37,776 nt of DNA from JABJAG01 sp038137215 (GCA_038137215.1 JAYQBG010000025.1:1-37776); one strand, 5' to 3'; positions 23,773 through 32,145 are shown, counted from the first letter of the stretch. The notes: generated by a model from the letters alone, not told the origin. Program-made: numbers and translations.

Positions 23773-24587
23773 TTCTCTTCTCCAAAGACGGCGCGGGCAG
23801 AACCGAGGCCGTTGATACGGACTTCGTACACTTCACCGGGGGTGACCGGCACCATCGGGCCGAGCGCGCCGGACATGACAATGTCGCCAGCACTCAGAGG
23901 GCGGCCGCGGGCCACCATTTCCCGGGCGAGCCAGACCATGGCGTTGAGGGGATTGCCGAGACAGGCAGCACCGGCGCCGACCGAAACCGGCTCGCCGCGG
24001 TGTTCGACGACCATGCCGCAAAGGCGGGAATCGAAGTCTTCGAGCGCATGGGGCTCGTTGCCCAGAATGAAGGCACCGGCCGAGGCGTTGTCGGCGACCG
24101 TGTCGAGGATGCTGATGTCCCAGTCCCGGACCCGGCTGTCGACAATCTCGATCGAGGCGGTCGCATAGGCAATGGCATTGGTCACATCTGCGATGGTCGG
24201 GTGTTCCATCTCCAGATCGTCGCCCATCACGAAGGAGACCTCGCCCTCGATCTTGGGGGCGATCAGCGCGCCGACGGGAATTTCCTCGCCATCCGAGTAG
24301 GCCATGTCGGCGAACAACATGCCGAAATCGGGCTGGTCTACACCCAACTGGGTCTGCACCACCTTCGAGGTCAGACCGATCTTGCGCCCGATCAGACGGC
24401 GGCCCTTGTTCAGCCAGTATTTCGTGTTGGTCTCCTGAATGGCATAGGCGGCATCCACATCGCCATCGCTCAGGCTTGTGCGGATGGGTGCGCAGGCCTT
24501 GCCGGTCTCACCCGCCTTGCGCAGCGAAACGGCGAGGTCATTGATGGTCTTTTTGGTCGGCGGCTTTTTCGTCGGCGTTTTGGCCAC
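23769..24587 (-). CDS. dmpE: 2-keto-4-pentenoate hydratase
   Basis: 272 residues of the MhpD/DmpE hydratase family, which adds water to 2-oxopent-4-enoate to give 4-hydroxy-2-oxovalerate. It shows RRLIGRKIGLTSK, VQTQLGVDQPDFGMLFADM (nearly the MhpD text), PKIEGEVSFV (metal Glu), IEIVDSRVRDWDISILDTVADN and ALGPMVPVTPG. I place the start at the GTG at 24587 because GGAGGG lies about 6 bases upstream; a TTG at 24605 would put that site inside the gene. A Lys/Thr/Pro-rich N-terminal arm (about 1-15) is non-conserved. First gene of the E-F-G-H operon; an inverted repeat upstream may be its operator. Confidence 0.93.
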   Translation of the reverse strand: MAKTPTKKPPTKKTINDLAVSLRKAGETGKACAPIRTSLSDGDVDAAYAIQETNTKYWLNKGRRLIGRKIGLTSKVVQTQLGVDQPDFGMLFADMAYSDGEEIPVGALIAPKIEGEVSFVMGDDLEMEHPTIADVTNAIAYATASIEIVDSRVRDWDISILDTVADNASAGAFILGNEPHALEDFDSRLCGMVVEHRGEPVSVGAGAACLGNPLNAMVWLAREMVARGRPLSAGDIVMSGALGPMVPVTPGEVYEVRINGLGSARAVFGEEK

Positions 24588-24663
24588 AGCGGCGCCCTCC
24601 TGCAACGTCTCAAGTTCGCATGGTTTTAGGTGCGCTGCGGAAGACTGTCCACGCGAAGCAAGG

Positions 24664-24695
24664 CAGCAGTTTCAGATGTTGAAACAGTCCTGCTG
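24664..24695 (-). promoter_or_regulatory. Candidate operator: nested inverted repeat upstream of dmpE
   Basis: GTTTCA (24669-24674) and TGAAAC (24680-24685) form a palindrome with a 5-base centre, and CAGCAG/CTGCTG (24664-24669 and 24690-24695) form outer arms. It lies about 80-110 bases upstream of the dmpE start, the place where an IclR-type regulator could bind. Assignment to the IclR protein at 18905 is an inference. Confidence 0.35.
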
Positions 24696-24734
24696 ACTGT
24701 GTCTGTGACGTATTTTCCGCATCGACGGGCAGGG

Positions 24735-24815
24735 TCAGGCGTCCTGCAGGTCGCGCCAGATAGTCTCGAAGGTATCGTGGGTGTCACCAAACGCTTCGAT
24801 CACCAGCGGGTCGAA
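24735..24815 (-). other. Detached C-terminus of the HD-GYP protein, left of the assembly gap
   Basis: Twenty-seven codons read on the minus strand from the gap edge to TGA at 24735-24737: FDPLVIEAFGDTHDTFETIW then RDLQDA. This is a normal HD-GYP ending and fits directly onto the protein encoded at 24955-26094 once one base is restored at the junction. Confidence 0.75.
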
Positions 24816-24970
24816 NNNNNNNNNNNNNNNNNNNNNNNNNNNNNNNNNNNNNNNNNNNNNNNNNNNNNNNNNNNNNNNNNNNNNNNNNNNNNNNNNNNNN
24901 NNNNNNNNNNNNNNNTAGTCTCGAAGGTATCGTGGGTGTCACCAAACGCTTCGATCACCAGCGGGTCGAA
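24761..24970. repeat. 100-N assembly gap flanked by an identical 55-base duplication
   Basis: Bases 24761-24815 and 24916-24970 are identical over 55 positions, and the 100 Ns (24816-24915) lie exactly between them. This is what two unmerged contig ends sharing one 55-base overlap would look like, so the repeat is probably artificial and no sequence need be missing. Confidence 0.9.
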
Positions 24971-26094
24971 TCGATACGGTCATCCCCGTGCAGAATGATG
25001 TTCCGGGCCTGATTGTGGTCGAGGGCCGCCTTGTAGGGCCGTGCGGAGCGCAGGGCATCATAGATATCGGCGATCTGTACGATCCGTGCGGCCAGCGGAA
25101 TTTCATCTTCGCGCTTGCCATTGGGATAGCCGCTGCCGTCCCACTTTTCGTGGTGGTTCAGTGCGATCTCGGCGGCCATGGCCAGCCGCGGCGACTGGCT
25201 GAGAATGCGGTGGCCGTAGATGGTGTGGTTGTCCATCTCGCGGCGTTCATCGGGATCGAGCGTACCGGATTTGCGCAACACCGACGGCGCCACGCCCATC
25301 TTGCCCACATCATGAAGCTGGGCCGAGTAACGCAACTGGTGGCAGTACTTTTCGTCCTGCCCCAGGGTCTTGCCGAGGAAGTGGCTGTACTCGTTTACCC
25401 GGAAGACATGGTTGCCGGTGCCCTCGTCGTAGATTTCCGCCGCGCGGGCTAGCATGGAGATCGCGAGGCGGAAAGCGTCATCGCCGCGCACTCCCTCAAT
25501 ATCTTCGATGAAGGCGAGCTTTTCGACCTGGCGCCGGAGCCGGCTGTTCCGTTCGCCGGGATCCAGCCGGATTTGCCCGATCCGGTCCAGAAGATCGGCG
25601 CGTTCGACCGCGGCCCCGGCGAGTCGGCAGAATTGGGAGAACAGCTCCTGCGAGGACTCCGCGAAAGAGCGATTCGAACTGCGGTCGGTCATCAGTGTGA
25701 CCACGCCGACAATGTCGTTGGCGTGGTTCGTCAGCGCAAAGCCGGCCACGGCAGCCGGTTCGGTTGTTCCGGGCAGATCGATGGCGCGGTCCATCACCGA
25801 TGCGGCATCGGCCGTTGTGGCGTCGTCGAATTTGAGGGTCGATCCGGTCTGGGCCACGATCGCCGAGATCGAAGCGCCATCCAGTACCGCGGACTCGACA
25901 GCGTCCGGCGTGTCCGGGAATGTCGCCGCACGCACCAGAGTATCGGCGTCTTTCTCGTGACGGAAGAGATAAAGCACCCCGCCATCGGCCTGCATCAGCT
26001 CGCAAGCCTGCCGCAACGCCTTCCCGGCCAGCACGGACGCGGATTGTCCGGGATGGTGATCGAGCATTTCGGCAAAGGAGAGCCGCTTGGTCAT
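24955..26094 (-). CDS. GAF/HD-GYP domain cyclic-di-GMP phosphodiesterase (C-terminus broken by the gap)
   Basis: As read 379 residues; about 406 when the tail left of the gap is added. Residues about 20-170 form a GAF-like sensor (ACELMQADGGVLYLFRHEKD, VAGFALTNHANDIVGVVTLM). A short coiled linker (about 172-200) leads to an HD-GYP domain (about 205-400) with the metal site LHDVGKMG (His261-Asp262) and HHEKWDGSGYPNG (about 314-326), so both the HD and the GYP motifs are intact and the enzyme should hydrolyse cyclic-di-GMP. The as-read end (RIDSTRW, stop at 24955) is false: one extra T at the junction continues into FDPLVIEAF. Transcribed alone; signal unknown. Confidence 0.9.
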   Translation of the reverse strand: MTKRLSFAEMLDHHPGQSASVLAGKALRQACELMQADGGVLYLFRHEKDADTLVRAATFPDTPDAVESAVLDGASISAIVAQTGSTLKFDDATTADAASVMDRAIDLPGTTEPAAVAGFALTNHANDIVGVVTLMTDRSSNRSFAESSQELFSQFCRLAGAAVERADLLDRIGQIRLDPGERNSRLRRQVEKLAFIEDIEGVRGDDAFRLAISMLARAAEIYDEGTGNHVFRVNEYSHFLGKTLGQDEKYCHQLRYSAQLHDVGKMGVAPSVLRKSGTLDPDERREMDNHTIYGHRILSQSPRLAMAAEIALNHHEKWDGSGYPNGKREDEIPLAARIVQIADIYDALRSARPYKAALDHNQARNIILHGDDRIDSTRW

Positions 26095-26187
26095 TTCGTT
26101 TGTTCTTCTTGGGGCTGAACCGGCGCCATGATGGCACAGATTAGCTGGAAATGATGAACACCGGGTTAGGCGGCCCGCCCGGGCCGA

Positions 26188-26952
26188 TCAGATGCTCTCC
26201 AGCCCGGCGCGCCGGGTGATGTCGTTGAACTGAATCTCGTTGTGCTTGCCCGCCAGATCGGCCGGGGCTTCGCGGGCCAGCCAGGCGAGCATCTTGGCAG
26301 GCCGCTCGGGCGGTTGTGCCTGATCGACCGTGAGCGCCTGGGCGGTGAACTCGGTGGTGGCGTAGATCTCGGCCACCATGTCGGTGTCGCTGAAGCCGGG
26401 CGAGAGCGCGAAGATATTCACGCCGGTCTCGACCAGCTCGTAGTGGATACACTGGGTCATCGACAAGAGCGCGGCCTTGGAGGCGCAATAGGCGCCGTAG
26501 TAGCGGTCCGGCATGAAGGCGCGGGCGCTGGTGATGTTGATGATGGTGCCCGCATCGTGTTCGAGCATCGAGGGCATCACCGCCGAGATCAGGTTATAGG
26601 GCCCCAGAACATTGCCCAGCAGCACACTCTGAAACGCCTCGGGCGAAACTTCGGCCACCGATCCCATGACGTTCATGCCGGCGTTGTTGATCAGCACATC
26701 GATGCGTCCGTGTTCGGCGATCACACCGTCAACAAAGGCCTTGGCCGCGGCGGTGTCTGCGACATCGAATCCGTGGCTTTCGGCGGTGGCGCCCAGCGCC
26801 TCGACGGCGGCCCGTGTGTCGGCGCAGGATTCGGGCTTGCGCGCGCACAGGATCAGATGGGCACCATCCGCCGCCAGTTCCCGCGCGGCGGCGGCCCCGA
26901 TACCGCGGCTCGCCCCGGTCAGCACCACAATCTTGTCTTTCAAACTGGCCAT
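26188..26952 (-). CDS. Short-chain dehydrogenase/reductase
   Basis: 254 residues, classical SDR. It has the NAD(P)-binding TGASRGIG, an Arg in the ARKPE segment after strand two that favours NADP, NNAG, the catalytic Ser in INITSARAF and YYGAYCASKAALL (Tyr-x3-Lys). The C-terminus (PERPAKMLAWLAREAPADLA, GKHNEIQFND) is typical of unclassified alphaproteobacterial SDRs. GGAGGG a few bases upstream of the ATG at 26952 supports that start over the GTG at 26955. It could belong to the catabolic island, but the HD-GYP gene lies between, so I treat it as independent. Substrate unknown. Confidence 0.9.
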   Translation of the reverse strand: MASLKDKIVVLTGASRGIGAAAARELAADGAHLILCARKPESCADTRAAVEALGATAESHGFDVADTAAAKAFVDGVIAEHGRIDVLINNAGMNVMGSVAEVSPEAFQSVLLGNVLGPYNLISAVMPSMLEHDAGTIINITSARAFMPDRYYGAYCASKAALLSMTQCIHYELVETGVNIFALSPGFSDTDMVAEIYATTEFTAQALTVDQAQPPERPAKMLAWLAREAPADLAGKHNEIQFNDITRRAGLESI

Positions 26953-27008
26953 CACGCCCTCCGTCTTGATGTGTCGGGGCGGATATTGCCGCGCGGGTGA
27001 CCAAAAGA

Positions 27009-27036
27009 AAACGCCCGGGACAATGCCCGGGCGTTT
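27009..27036 (-). terminator. Rho-independent terminator of the Bax-inhibitor-1 gene
   Basis: A perfect 11-bp stem (AAACGCCCGGG with CCCGGGCGTTT) with a 6-base loop. On the minus strand it runs into TTCTTTTGG. It lies 22 bases after the stop of the membrane-protein gene. Confidence 0.85.
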
Positions 27037-27058
27037 GAAACAGTTCTGTGCGGCGCGA

Positions 27059-27805
27059 CTACTCGCGTTGGCCGAAGAGGTGCAGCAGCATCATGAACAG
27101 GTTGATGAAGTTCAGATACAGGCTGAGGGCCCCCATGATGGCCTTCTTGCCGGCAACCTCGGAGCCGTCGAGCTCGTTGTACATTTCCTTGATGCGCTGG
27201 GTGTCGTAGGCGGTCAGGCCGACAAACACCAGAACACCGATCACCGAAATGGCGAACTGCATCATCGTTGAGCCGATGAAGATATTCACAACACTTGCGA
27301 TGATGATGCCGATCAGGCCCATGAACAGGAAGGACCCAAGACCGGAGAGATCGCGCTTTGTTGTGTAACCGTAGAGGCTCATTGCCGCGAATGTGGCCGC
27401 GGTGATGAAGAAGACCCGCGCAATGCTCGTGCCGGTGAAGGTCAGGAAGATGTGGGACATCGACAGTCCCATCACGCCCGCAAACACCCAGAAGACCAGT
27501 TGCGCCGTCGAGGCTTTCATCCGCTGGATACCGAAGCTCAGCACCATGACGAAGGCCAAGGGCGAGAGCATCGCGATCCAGGCCAGCATGGTCGGCTGGA
27601 CCTGTCCGAGGGCGTTCTGCGCGTAGAACAGCTGCAGCAGCGCCGGGGTGCTCGAGACCAGATAGGCCACGATGCCGGTCAGTGCGAGGCCGGTGGTCAT
27701 GTAGTTGTAAACGCGCAGCATGTAGGACCGGAGGCCCTCATCGATCTGTGCATCTGTTGTCGCGCGGCCGTGAATGACCGAGTCGCGATTGTATTCGTTC
27801 GCCAT
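27059..27805 (-). CDS. Bax inhibitor-1 / YccA family membrane protein
   Basis: 248 residues with seven predicted membrane helices after a polar N-terminus (MANEYNRDS). Family landmarks are MLRVYNYMTTGLALTGIVAYLV, FFITAATFAAMSLYGYTTKRDLSGLG, GLIGIIIASVVNIF and the ending VGLTAYDTQRIKEMYNELDG, then MGALSLYLNFINLFMMLLHL with the conserved Asp pair. Bacterial members include YbhL and YccA; some leak calcium or restrain FtsH. A purine-rich AAAGGGA precedes the ATG at 27805. Monocistronic with its own terminator. Very common in alphaproteobacteria. Confidence 0.95.
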   Translation of the reverse strand: MANEYNRDSVIHGRATTDAQIDEGLRSYMLRVYNYMTTGLALTGIVAYLVSSTPALLQLFYAQNALGQVQPTMLAWIAMLSPLAFVMVLSFGIQRMKASTAQLVFWVFAGVMGLSMSHIFLTFTGTSIARVFFITAATFAAMSLYGYTTKRDLSGLGSFLFMGLIGIIIASVVNIFIGSTMMQFAISVIGVLVFVGLTAYDTQRIKEMYNELDGSEVAGKKAIMGALSLYLNFINLFMMLLHLFGQRE

Positions 27806-27922
27806 GGTGTTTCGTCCCTTTCGGGGCTCCCCTGCTAAAACGTCAAACCTGAACCGTAAATATGGGATGGCTCAGGGACTGAATCAACTGCCGCCGCACC
27901 AGAATCTTACCTGTGTGGCGGG

Positions 27923-28747
27923 TTAAGCGTCTGAAATCGGACGATTTTGCGCTTTTGCGGCCCGAATCCGGGTTTGCAGGGCCAGAAACATCACGCCGAG
28001 GGCCGTGATCACGGCCAGCCCGCCCAGAGCCGTACGCCCCCAATCGGGGACGAGCGGCACCAGAATTCCCAGCAACAGCAGCCGCAGGGCCAGCCGGGCC
28101 CAGATATGCAGTTCGGGCAACTCGCCGCGCAGGCCGCGGGGCGCGATGGCCACAGCAGAGAAACCGAAGATCCCGGCGGCGATGATCCAGACATCGATCA
28201 GCCCGAGCTGCATGGGCAGCAGGGCCAGTACAAGCGCGAAAAACGCGCCGGTCATGGCACTCAGGCGCTCGCTGTAGCCGCTCACCGAACCGGTGATCCG
28301 CGCCAGCCAGTTGTCGGTAGCTTCCAGCAGCGCCGCGCCCAGCCCCATCGCGGCGAGCGCCCAGAGCAGGGGGTCGGGTTGCGTTGCGGTGGGCAGGACG
28401 GCAAGCCCGCCCATCAGGCTGACAATCGAGACCCGGATGATGGTGAACCGCGTACCCGTGGTGAGCTGATCGCGCGCGGCCGATTCAGCGGACGGACCTG
28501 ATTCCGATGCCGGGACGGCGGGCGGACTGGGGACCAGTGCCGAAAGGACAAACAGCACCACCATGATGACCATGGCGGCCGTGGGCGGGGCGGTCCCCAG
28601 ATGGAAGGCGACGGCAAAAATGAAGGAGACCGCCCCGGTCACGAAGGCCGTCAGCGGGATATGGCCCAGATTCATCGTATAGACCCGCGGCGCATGCAAC
28701 GGCGGGCGCGGCTCGACCGGGATCGGTTTGTCGCGGTTTTCGCTCAT
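27923..28747 (-). CDS. Multi-pass membrane protein resembling a degenerate CDP-alcohol phosphotransferase
   Basis: 274 residues with a Pro-rich soluble N-terminus (about 1-25) and some seven to eight hydrophobic segments. The middle reads RFTIIRVSIVSLMGGLAVL, then LEATDNWLARITGSVSGYSE. This lines up with the CDP-alcohol phosphotransferase signature (D-x2-D-G-x2-A-R-x8-G-x3-D-x3-D), in which the sequence normally reads like DGxDGWLARxTGxxSxFG. Here the first Asp is Glu, the Gly is Asn, and the last two Asp are Ser and Thr, while the second Asp and Ala-Arg are kept. That pattern argues for a former phosphotransferase fold that has lost metal chemistry. Function unknown; it is alone between two unrelated genes. 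Confidence 0.6.
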   Translation of the reverse strand: MSENRDKPIPVEPRPPLHAPRVYTMNLGHIPLTAFVTGAVSFIFAVAFHLGTAPPTAAMVIMVVLFVLSALVPSPPAVPASESGPSAESAARDQLTTGTRFTIIRVSIVSLMGGLAVLPTATQPDPLLWALAAMGLGAALLEATDNWLARITGSVSGYSERLSAMTGAFFALVLALLPMQLGLIDVWIIAAGIFGFSAVAIAPRGLRGELPELHIWARLALRLLLLGILVPLVPDWGRTALGGLAVITALGVMFLALQTRIRAAKAQNRPISDA

Positions 28748-28816
28748 CTCATCGGGTCCCCAGAATTCGCGCGACCATACCCCATTGCACGCCGCGCTGC
28801 AGGGTCTTCTGCCCCT

Positions 28817-28842
28817 GTCACACGCGGACTTGATCCGGGCAT
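28817..28842. repeat. Dispersed 'gtcat-cgcggacttgatccg' palindrome, copy 1
   Basis: GTCACACGCGGACTTGATCC continues into GGGCAT and contains a palindrome around GGACTTGATCC. A reverse-oriented relative is at 36596-36615, and a degenerate one at about 36283-36300. Located in the spacer between the membrane-protein gene and ybbP. Confidence 0.55.
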
Positions 28843-28867
28843 AGCGAGGTTGGCAGAAGGACCCCCG

Positions 28868-31411
28868 CTACTCATTGCGCAGCCAGGGGGCCGCCTTCTG
28901 ACCCATGGCCCGCCAGGTGCCGATCAGGCCAGCCCCGATGGTGATGAGCGTGGCGATGACGGTGGTGACGACAACGGCAATGGGTTCGAAGCTCCAGTCG
29001 ATCCGCAGCAGCCAGTGGACCACCGCCCAGCCGGTGACGCTGCCGACGATGGCGGCGATGACAGCCGTGACAAGGCCCAGCAGGCCGTATTCGAGCATAT
29101 AGGCCGCGACGATGTCGCGCCGGGTGGCGCCGAGCACTTTCAGGACGACGCTGTCATAAATGCGGCGGCGATGCCCGGCGGCGATCGCGCCGGCGAGTAC
29201 CAGCGTGCCCGCCACCAGGGTGATCAGGGCGGTCAGGCTGACCGCGGCGCCAACATTGCCGATCAGGGCCGCAACATTTTCCAGGGCGGCCCGGACCCGG
29301 ATCGAGGTGACATTGGCGAAGCGGTCGGTGACCGCGCGCTCGAGCGTGTCCTCGGCCGCCTCGTCGGCATGGACGACGGCGATGTGCATGCGCGGTGCGG
29401 CTTCCAGTTGGCCGGGGGAGAAGATCATCACGAAGTTGATCGCCAGACGCTGCCAGTTGATCTCCCGCGTGTTGGCAATGGTCGCGGTGAATTCGCGGCC
29501 GAGCACGTTAACGGTGATGGTATCGCCGATGTCCAGGCCGAGCCCGTTCGCGATCCCGTCATCGAGGCTGACCAGCATCTCGCCGTCGTAATCGGCGGGC
29601 CACCACGCGCCGGAGATGATCTCGTTATGGGCCGGTGCCTCGCGTGCCCAGGTGATTCCCCGGTCCCCGCGCAGCACCCAGCGGGCGTCCTGCGCGACGG
29701 TGGCTTCTGCGGCGCGCACGCCGTCGATGGCAGTGATCCGGCCGCGCAGCATGGGCACCTGCTCGCTGCGGTCCACACCGGAGACATCGGCGACCAGCGA
29801 AGTGAAGGGGTCGATCTGATCGGGCTGGATATCGACGAAGAAAAACGCCGGCGCGTCCGCAGGCAGCTCGTCGGCGATCTGCCGCGACAGATTGCCTTCG
29901 ATGGTGGCCACGGTGACCAGCATCGAAAGTCCGAGCCCGAGGGACAGCACCACCGAGGCGGTGGGCGCGCCGGGGCGGTGCAGTCCCGCCAGCGCCAGGC
30001 GGATTGCCGGGCGGCGGATGTTCTTCACCCGCGCAGCCCCGGCCGTGATGCCCAGCGCGGCGAGCCGGAAGGCGATCATCGCGCCGATGGAGCCGATCAC
30101 GAACCAGCTGGCAAAACGGGCATCCGATGCGGTCGCGATGGCGAGCGCGGCCAGCGCACCGCCAAGAAGGCCGGTGGCAAGAATATAGGCCGGGCGCGGC
30201 CAGCCGCGTGTCGGCGAGACGACCGAGCGAAACAGGCTGCCCGCCGGAATGTCGCCCGCGCGCGCCACGTACCAGACCGAGAAGGAAAGCGCCGTTAGCA
30301 GGCCGAACAGGGCGGCAACGATCAGCGGTTCGACGAACACGCCCGTGGTGATCCGGATCGGAACCACCTGCGCCAGCAGGTCGGCGGCCACAAGGGGCAG
30401 TGCGGCACCCAGGGCCAGCCCGCCGGCGATTCCCAGACTGGCCAGCGCCAGCACCTGCAGCAGATAGACCCGGAAGACCAGAGCGCGTGGTGCGCCAATG
30501 CATTTGAGCATGGCGATGGTGCTGGTCTTGCTGTCGAGCCAGGCGCGGACGGCGTTGGCCACGCCGACCCCGCCGACCAGCAATGCCGTCAGTCCGATGA
30601 AGGACAGGAACAGGGTCACCCGCCCGATCAGCCGGGTCAGTCGGGGCGAGGATTCATCGAGGGTCCGTATCCGCCAGCCGGCATCCGGGAAGGCGGTGTT
30701 GATCTCCGCGATGAACTCCGGCGGCGCCATCGCGTCGGGCAGACGGAGCCGGTAGTTGTAGTGAATCAAACTGCCCGGTTGTTCCAGCGCCGTGTCGGGG
30801 AGCGCGGCATCGGCGATCAGGACCCGCGGGCCAAGCGAGAACAGCCCGCCCCCGCCCACGCGGTCCGGTTCGTAGGTGATGGTCGCGCGGATTTCGAATT
30901 CCGTCTCGCCGATCTGCAGAACATCACCGAGCTGAACCTCCAGCCGGGTCAGCAGTTCCGGCGCGACGGCGGTGCCCCGCACACCATCGCGCTGACCAAA
31001 CAGCGCGGCATGGGGCAGGGCGGGGGCCGTCTCGAGCGTGCCGTAAAGCGGATAGGTGTCCTCGACGGTCTTGAGTTCGACCAGGGTGCGGCCCGCCCCT
31101 TCGTTCCGGGCCCGGGCCATGGCGCGCATCTCGGCGCTGGCGGCAACGGTTGCGGCGGCGTCCATGGTCTGGCGTTCGTCAGGCGTGGCCGGACGGTGGA
31201 CGATATCGATCAGCAGATCGCCGCCGAGAATTTCCCGGGCATCGGCTCCGATGCTCTCTTCCAGCATGGCGCGGGTCGAGCCGACCGCCGCGATGGCCGC
31301 CACCCCGAGCGCGAGGCAGGCGATGAAAATCCGGAAGCTGCGCGCCGATCCGCGTAGTTCACGCCGGGCCAGACGGCCGGCCAGCGACCATGAAATCGCG
31401 GGATCGCTCAC
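28868..31411 (-). CDS. ybbP: ABC transporter permease, FtsX-like (YbbP type)
   Basis: 847 residues. One N-terminal membrane helix (about 20-40, SFRIFIACLALGVAAIAAVG), a large periplasmic domain (MacB-type core), a bundle of helices at about 265-420, a second periplasmic region, and three helices near the C-terminus with the FtsX-domain text AGAIAAGHRRRIYDSVVLKV and LGATRRDIVAAYMLEYGLLG. This is the YbbP plan, a mechanotransmission or lipid/lipoprotein-type ABC permease pairing with YbbA. It overlaps ybbA by 4 bases. The ybbA-ybbP pair with a divergent tesA is a conserved arrangement also known from Escherichia coli, suggesting a role together with the esterase in envelope lipid handling (inference). 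Confidence 0.93.
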   Translation of the reverse strand: MSDPAISWSLAGRLARRELRGSARSFRIFIACLALGVAAIAAVGSTRAMLEESIGADAREILGGDLLIDIVHRPATPDERQTMDAAATVAASAEMRAMARARNEGAGRTLVELKTVEDTYPLYGTLETAPALPHAALFGQRDGVRGTAVAPELLTRLEVQLGDVLQIGETEFEIRATITYEPDRVGGGGLFSLGPRVLIADAALPDTALEQPGSLIHYNYRLRLPDAMAPPEFIAEINTAFPDAGWRIRTLDESSPRLTRLIGRVTLFLSFIGLTALLVGGVGVANAVRAWLDSKTSTIAMLKCIGAPRALVFRVYLLQVLALASLGIAGGLALGAALPLVAADLLAQVVPIRITTGVFVEPLIVAALFGLLTALSFSVWYVARAGDIPAGSLFRSVVSPTRGWPRPAYILATGLLGGALAALAIATASDARFASWFVIGSIGAMIAFRLAALGITAGAARVKNIRRPAIRLALAGLHRPGAPTASVVLSLGLGLSMLVTVATIEGNLSRQIADELPADAPAFFFVDIQPDQIDPFTSLVADVSGVDRSEQVPMLRGRITAIDGVRAAEATVAQDARWVLRGDRGITWAREAPAHNEIISGAWWPADYDGEMLVSLDDGIANGLGLDIGDTITVNVLGREFTATIANTREINWQRLAINFVMIFSPGQLEAAPRMHIAVVHADEAAEDTLERAVTDRFANVTSIRVRAALENVAALIGNVGAAVSLTALITLVAGTLVLAGAIAAGHRRRIYDSVVLKVLGATRRDIVAAYMLEYGLLGLVTAVIAAIVGSVTGWAVVHWLLRIDWSFEPIAVVVTTVIATLITIGAGLIGTWRAMGQKAAPWLRNE

Positions 31412-32145
31412 GTGGTGTCACCGGCATCCACGATGCGTCCGTCACGCAGATGCACCGTCCGGTCGCAGCGCGCGGCAATCGCCGGGTCATGGGTGATCAG
31501 CATCAGGGTCGTGCCGTGCTGATCGGATAGATTGAAAAGTGTCTCGATAATGGTCTCGCCGGTTTCTCCGTCGAGATTTCCGGTCGGCTCGTCGGCGAGC
31601 AGCAGGTCCGGACCCGGCGCAAAGGCGCGGGCGAGCGCCACGCGCTGCTGTTCGCCGCCCGAGAGCTGCGAGGGGTAATGGTCGAGACGATGGCCCAGAC
31701 CCGCGGTTTCGAGGCTTGTGCGCGCCTTCCCGAAGGCGTCGGGATCGCCGGCAAATTCCAGTGGGACCGCCACATTTTCCAGCGCGTTCATGGTCGGAAT
31801 CAGATGGAAGGCCTGGAACACGATCCCCACATGCTTGCGCCGGAAGCGGGCGAGCGCGTCTTCGTCCATGGCGGCAAGGTCCTCACCGGCCACCAGAACA
31901 CGGCCCCCGGTCGGGCGTTCGAGACCCGCAATCACCATCATCATGGTGGACTTGCCCGAGCCCGAGGGACCGACGACACCGAGGGTTTCACCGCGGGTTA
32001 CCGTCAGGTCGATTCCGCGCAGGATATTGACGTCGCCGCTTGCGCTCGCCAAATGAAGCTCTGCCCCTTCGAGCGTAATCATCGATTGCGCATGCGCGGT
32101 ATCGTCCCGGGCCTGCTGTATCCCCGCGCCTGACAGGTTGTTCAT
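31408..32145 (-). CDS. ybbA: ABC transporter ATP-binding protein (YbbA type)
   Basis: 245 residues from the ATG at 32145. Complete ATPase: Walker A GPSGSGKST, Q-loop FQAFHLIPTMNALENV, signature LSGGEQQRVALARA, Walker B LLLADEPTGNLDG and the H-loop THD. It is the MacB/LolD/YbbA subfamily, which pairs with FtsX-like permeases such as the next gene. The start codon shares bases with the tesA start on the other strand. An in-frame ATG at 32082 (MITLEG) would leave a longer divergent spacer and is a serious alternative, since no ribosome binding site is visible at either. Confidence 0.93.
   Translation of the reverse strand: MNNLSGAGIQQARDDTAHAQSMITLEGAELHLASASGDVNILRGIDLTVTRGETLGVVGPSGSGKSTMMMVIAGLERPTGGRVLVAGEDLAAMDEDALARFRRKHVGIVFQAFHLIPTMNALENVAVPLEFAGDPDAFGKARTSLETAGLGHRLDHYPSQLSGGEQQRVALARAFAPGPDLLLADEPTGNLDGETGETIIETLFNLSDQHGTTLMLITHDPAIAARCDRTVHLRDGRIVDAGDTT

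Noticed and set aside
28601..30298. A 565-codon plus-strand ORF opposite the permease gene
   Set aside because: Highly biased, Asp/Gly/Arg-rich antisense to ybbP; no domain and no ribosome binding site.
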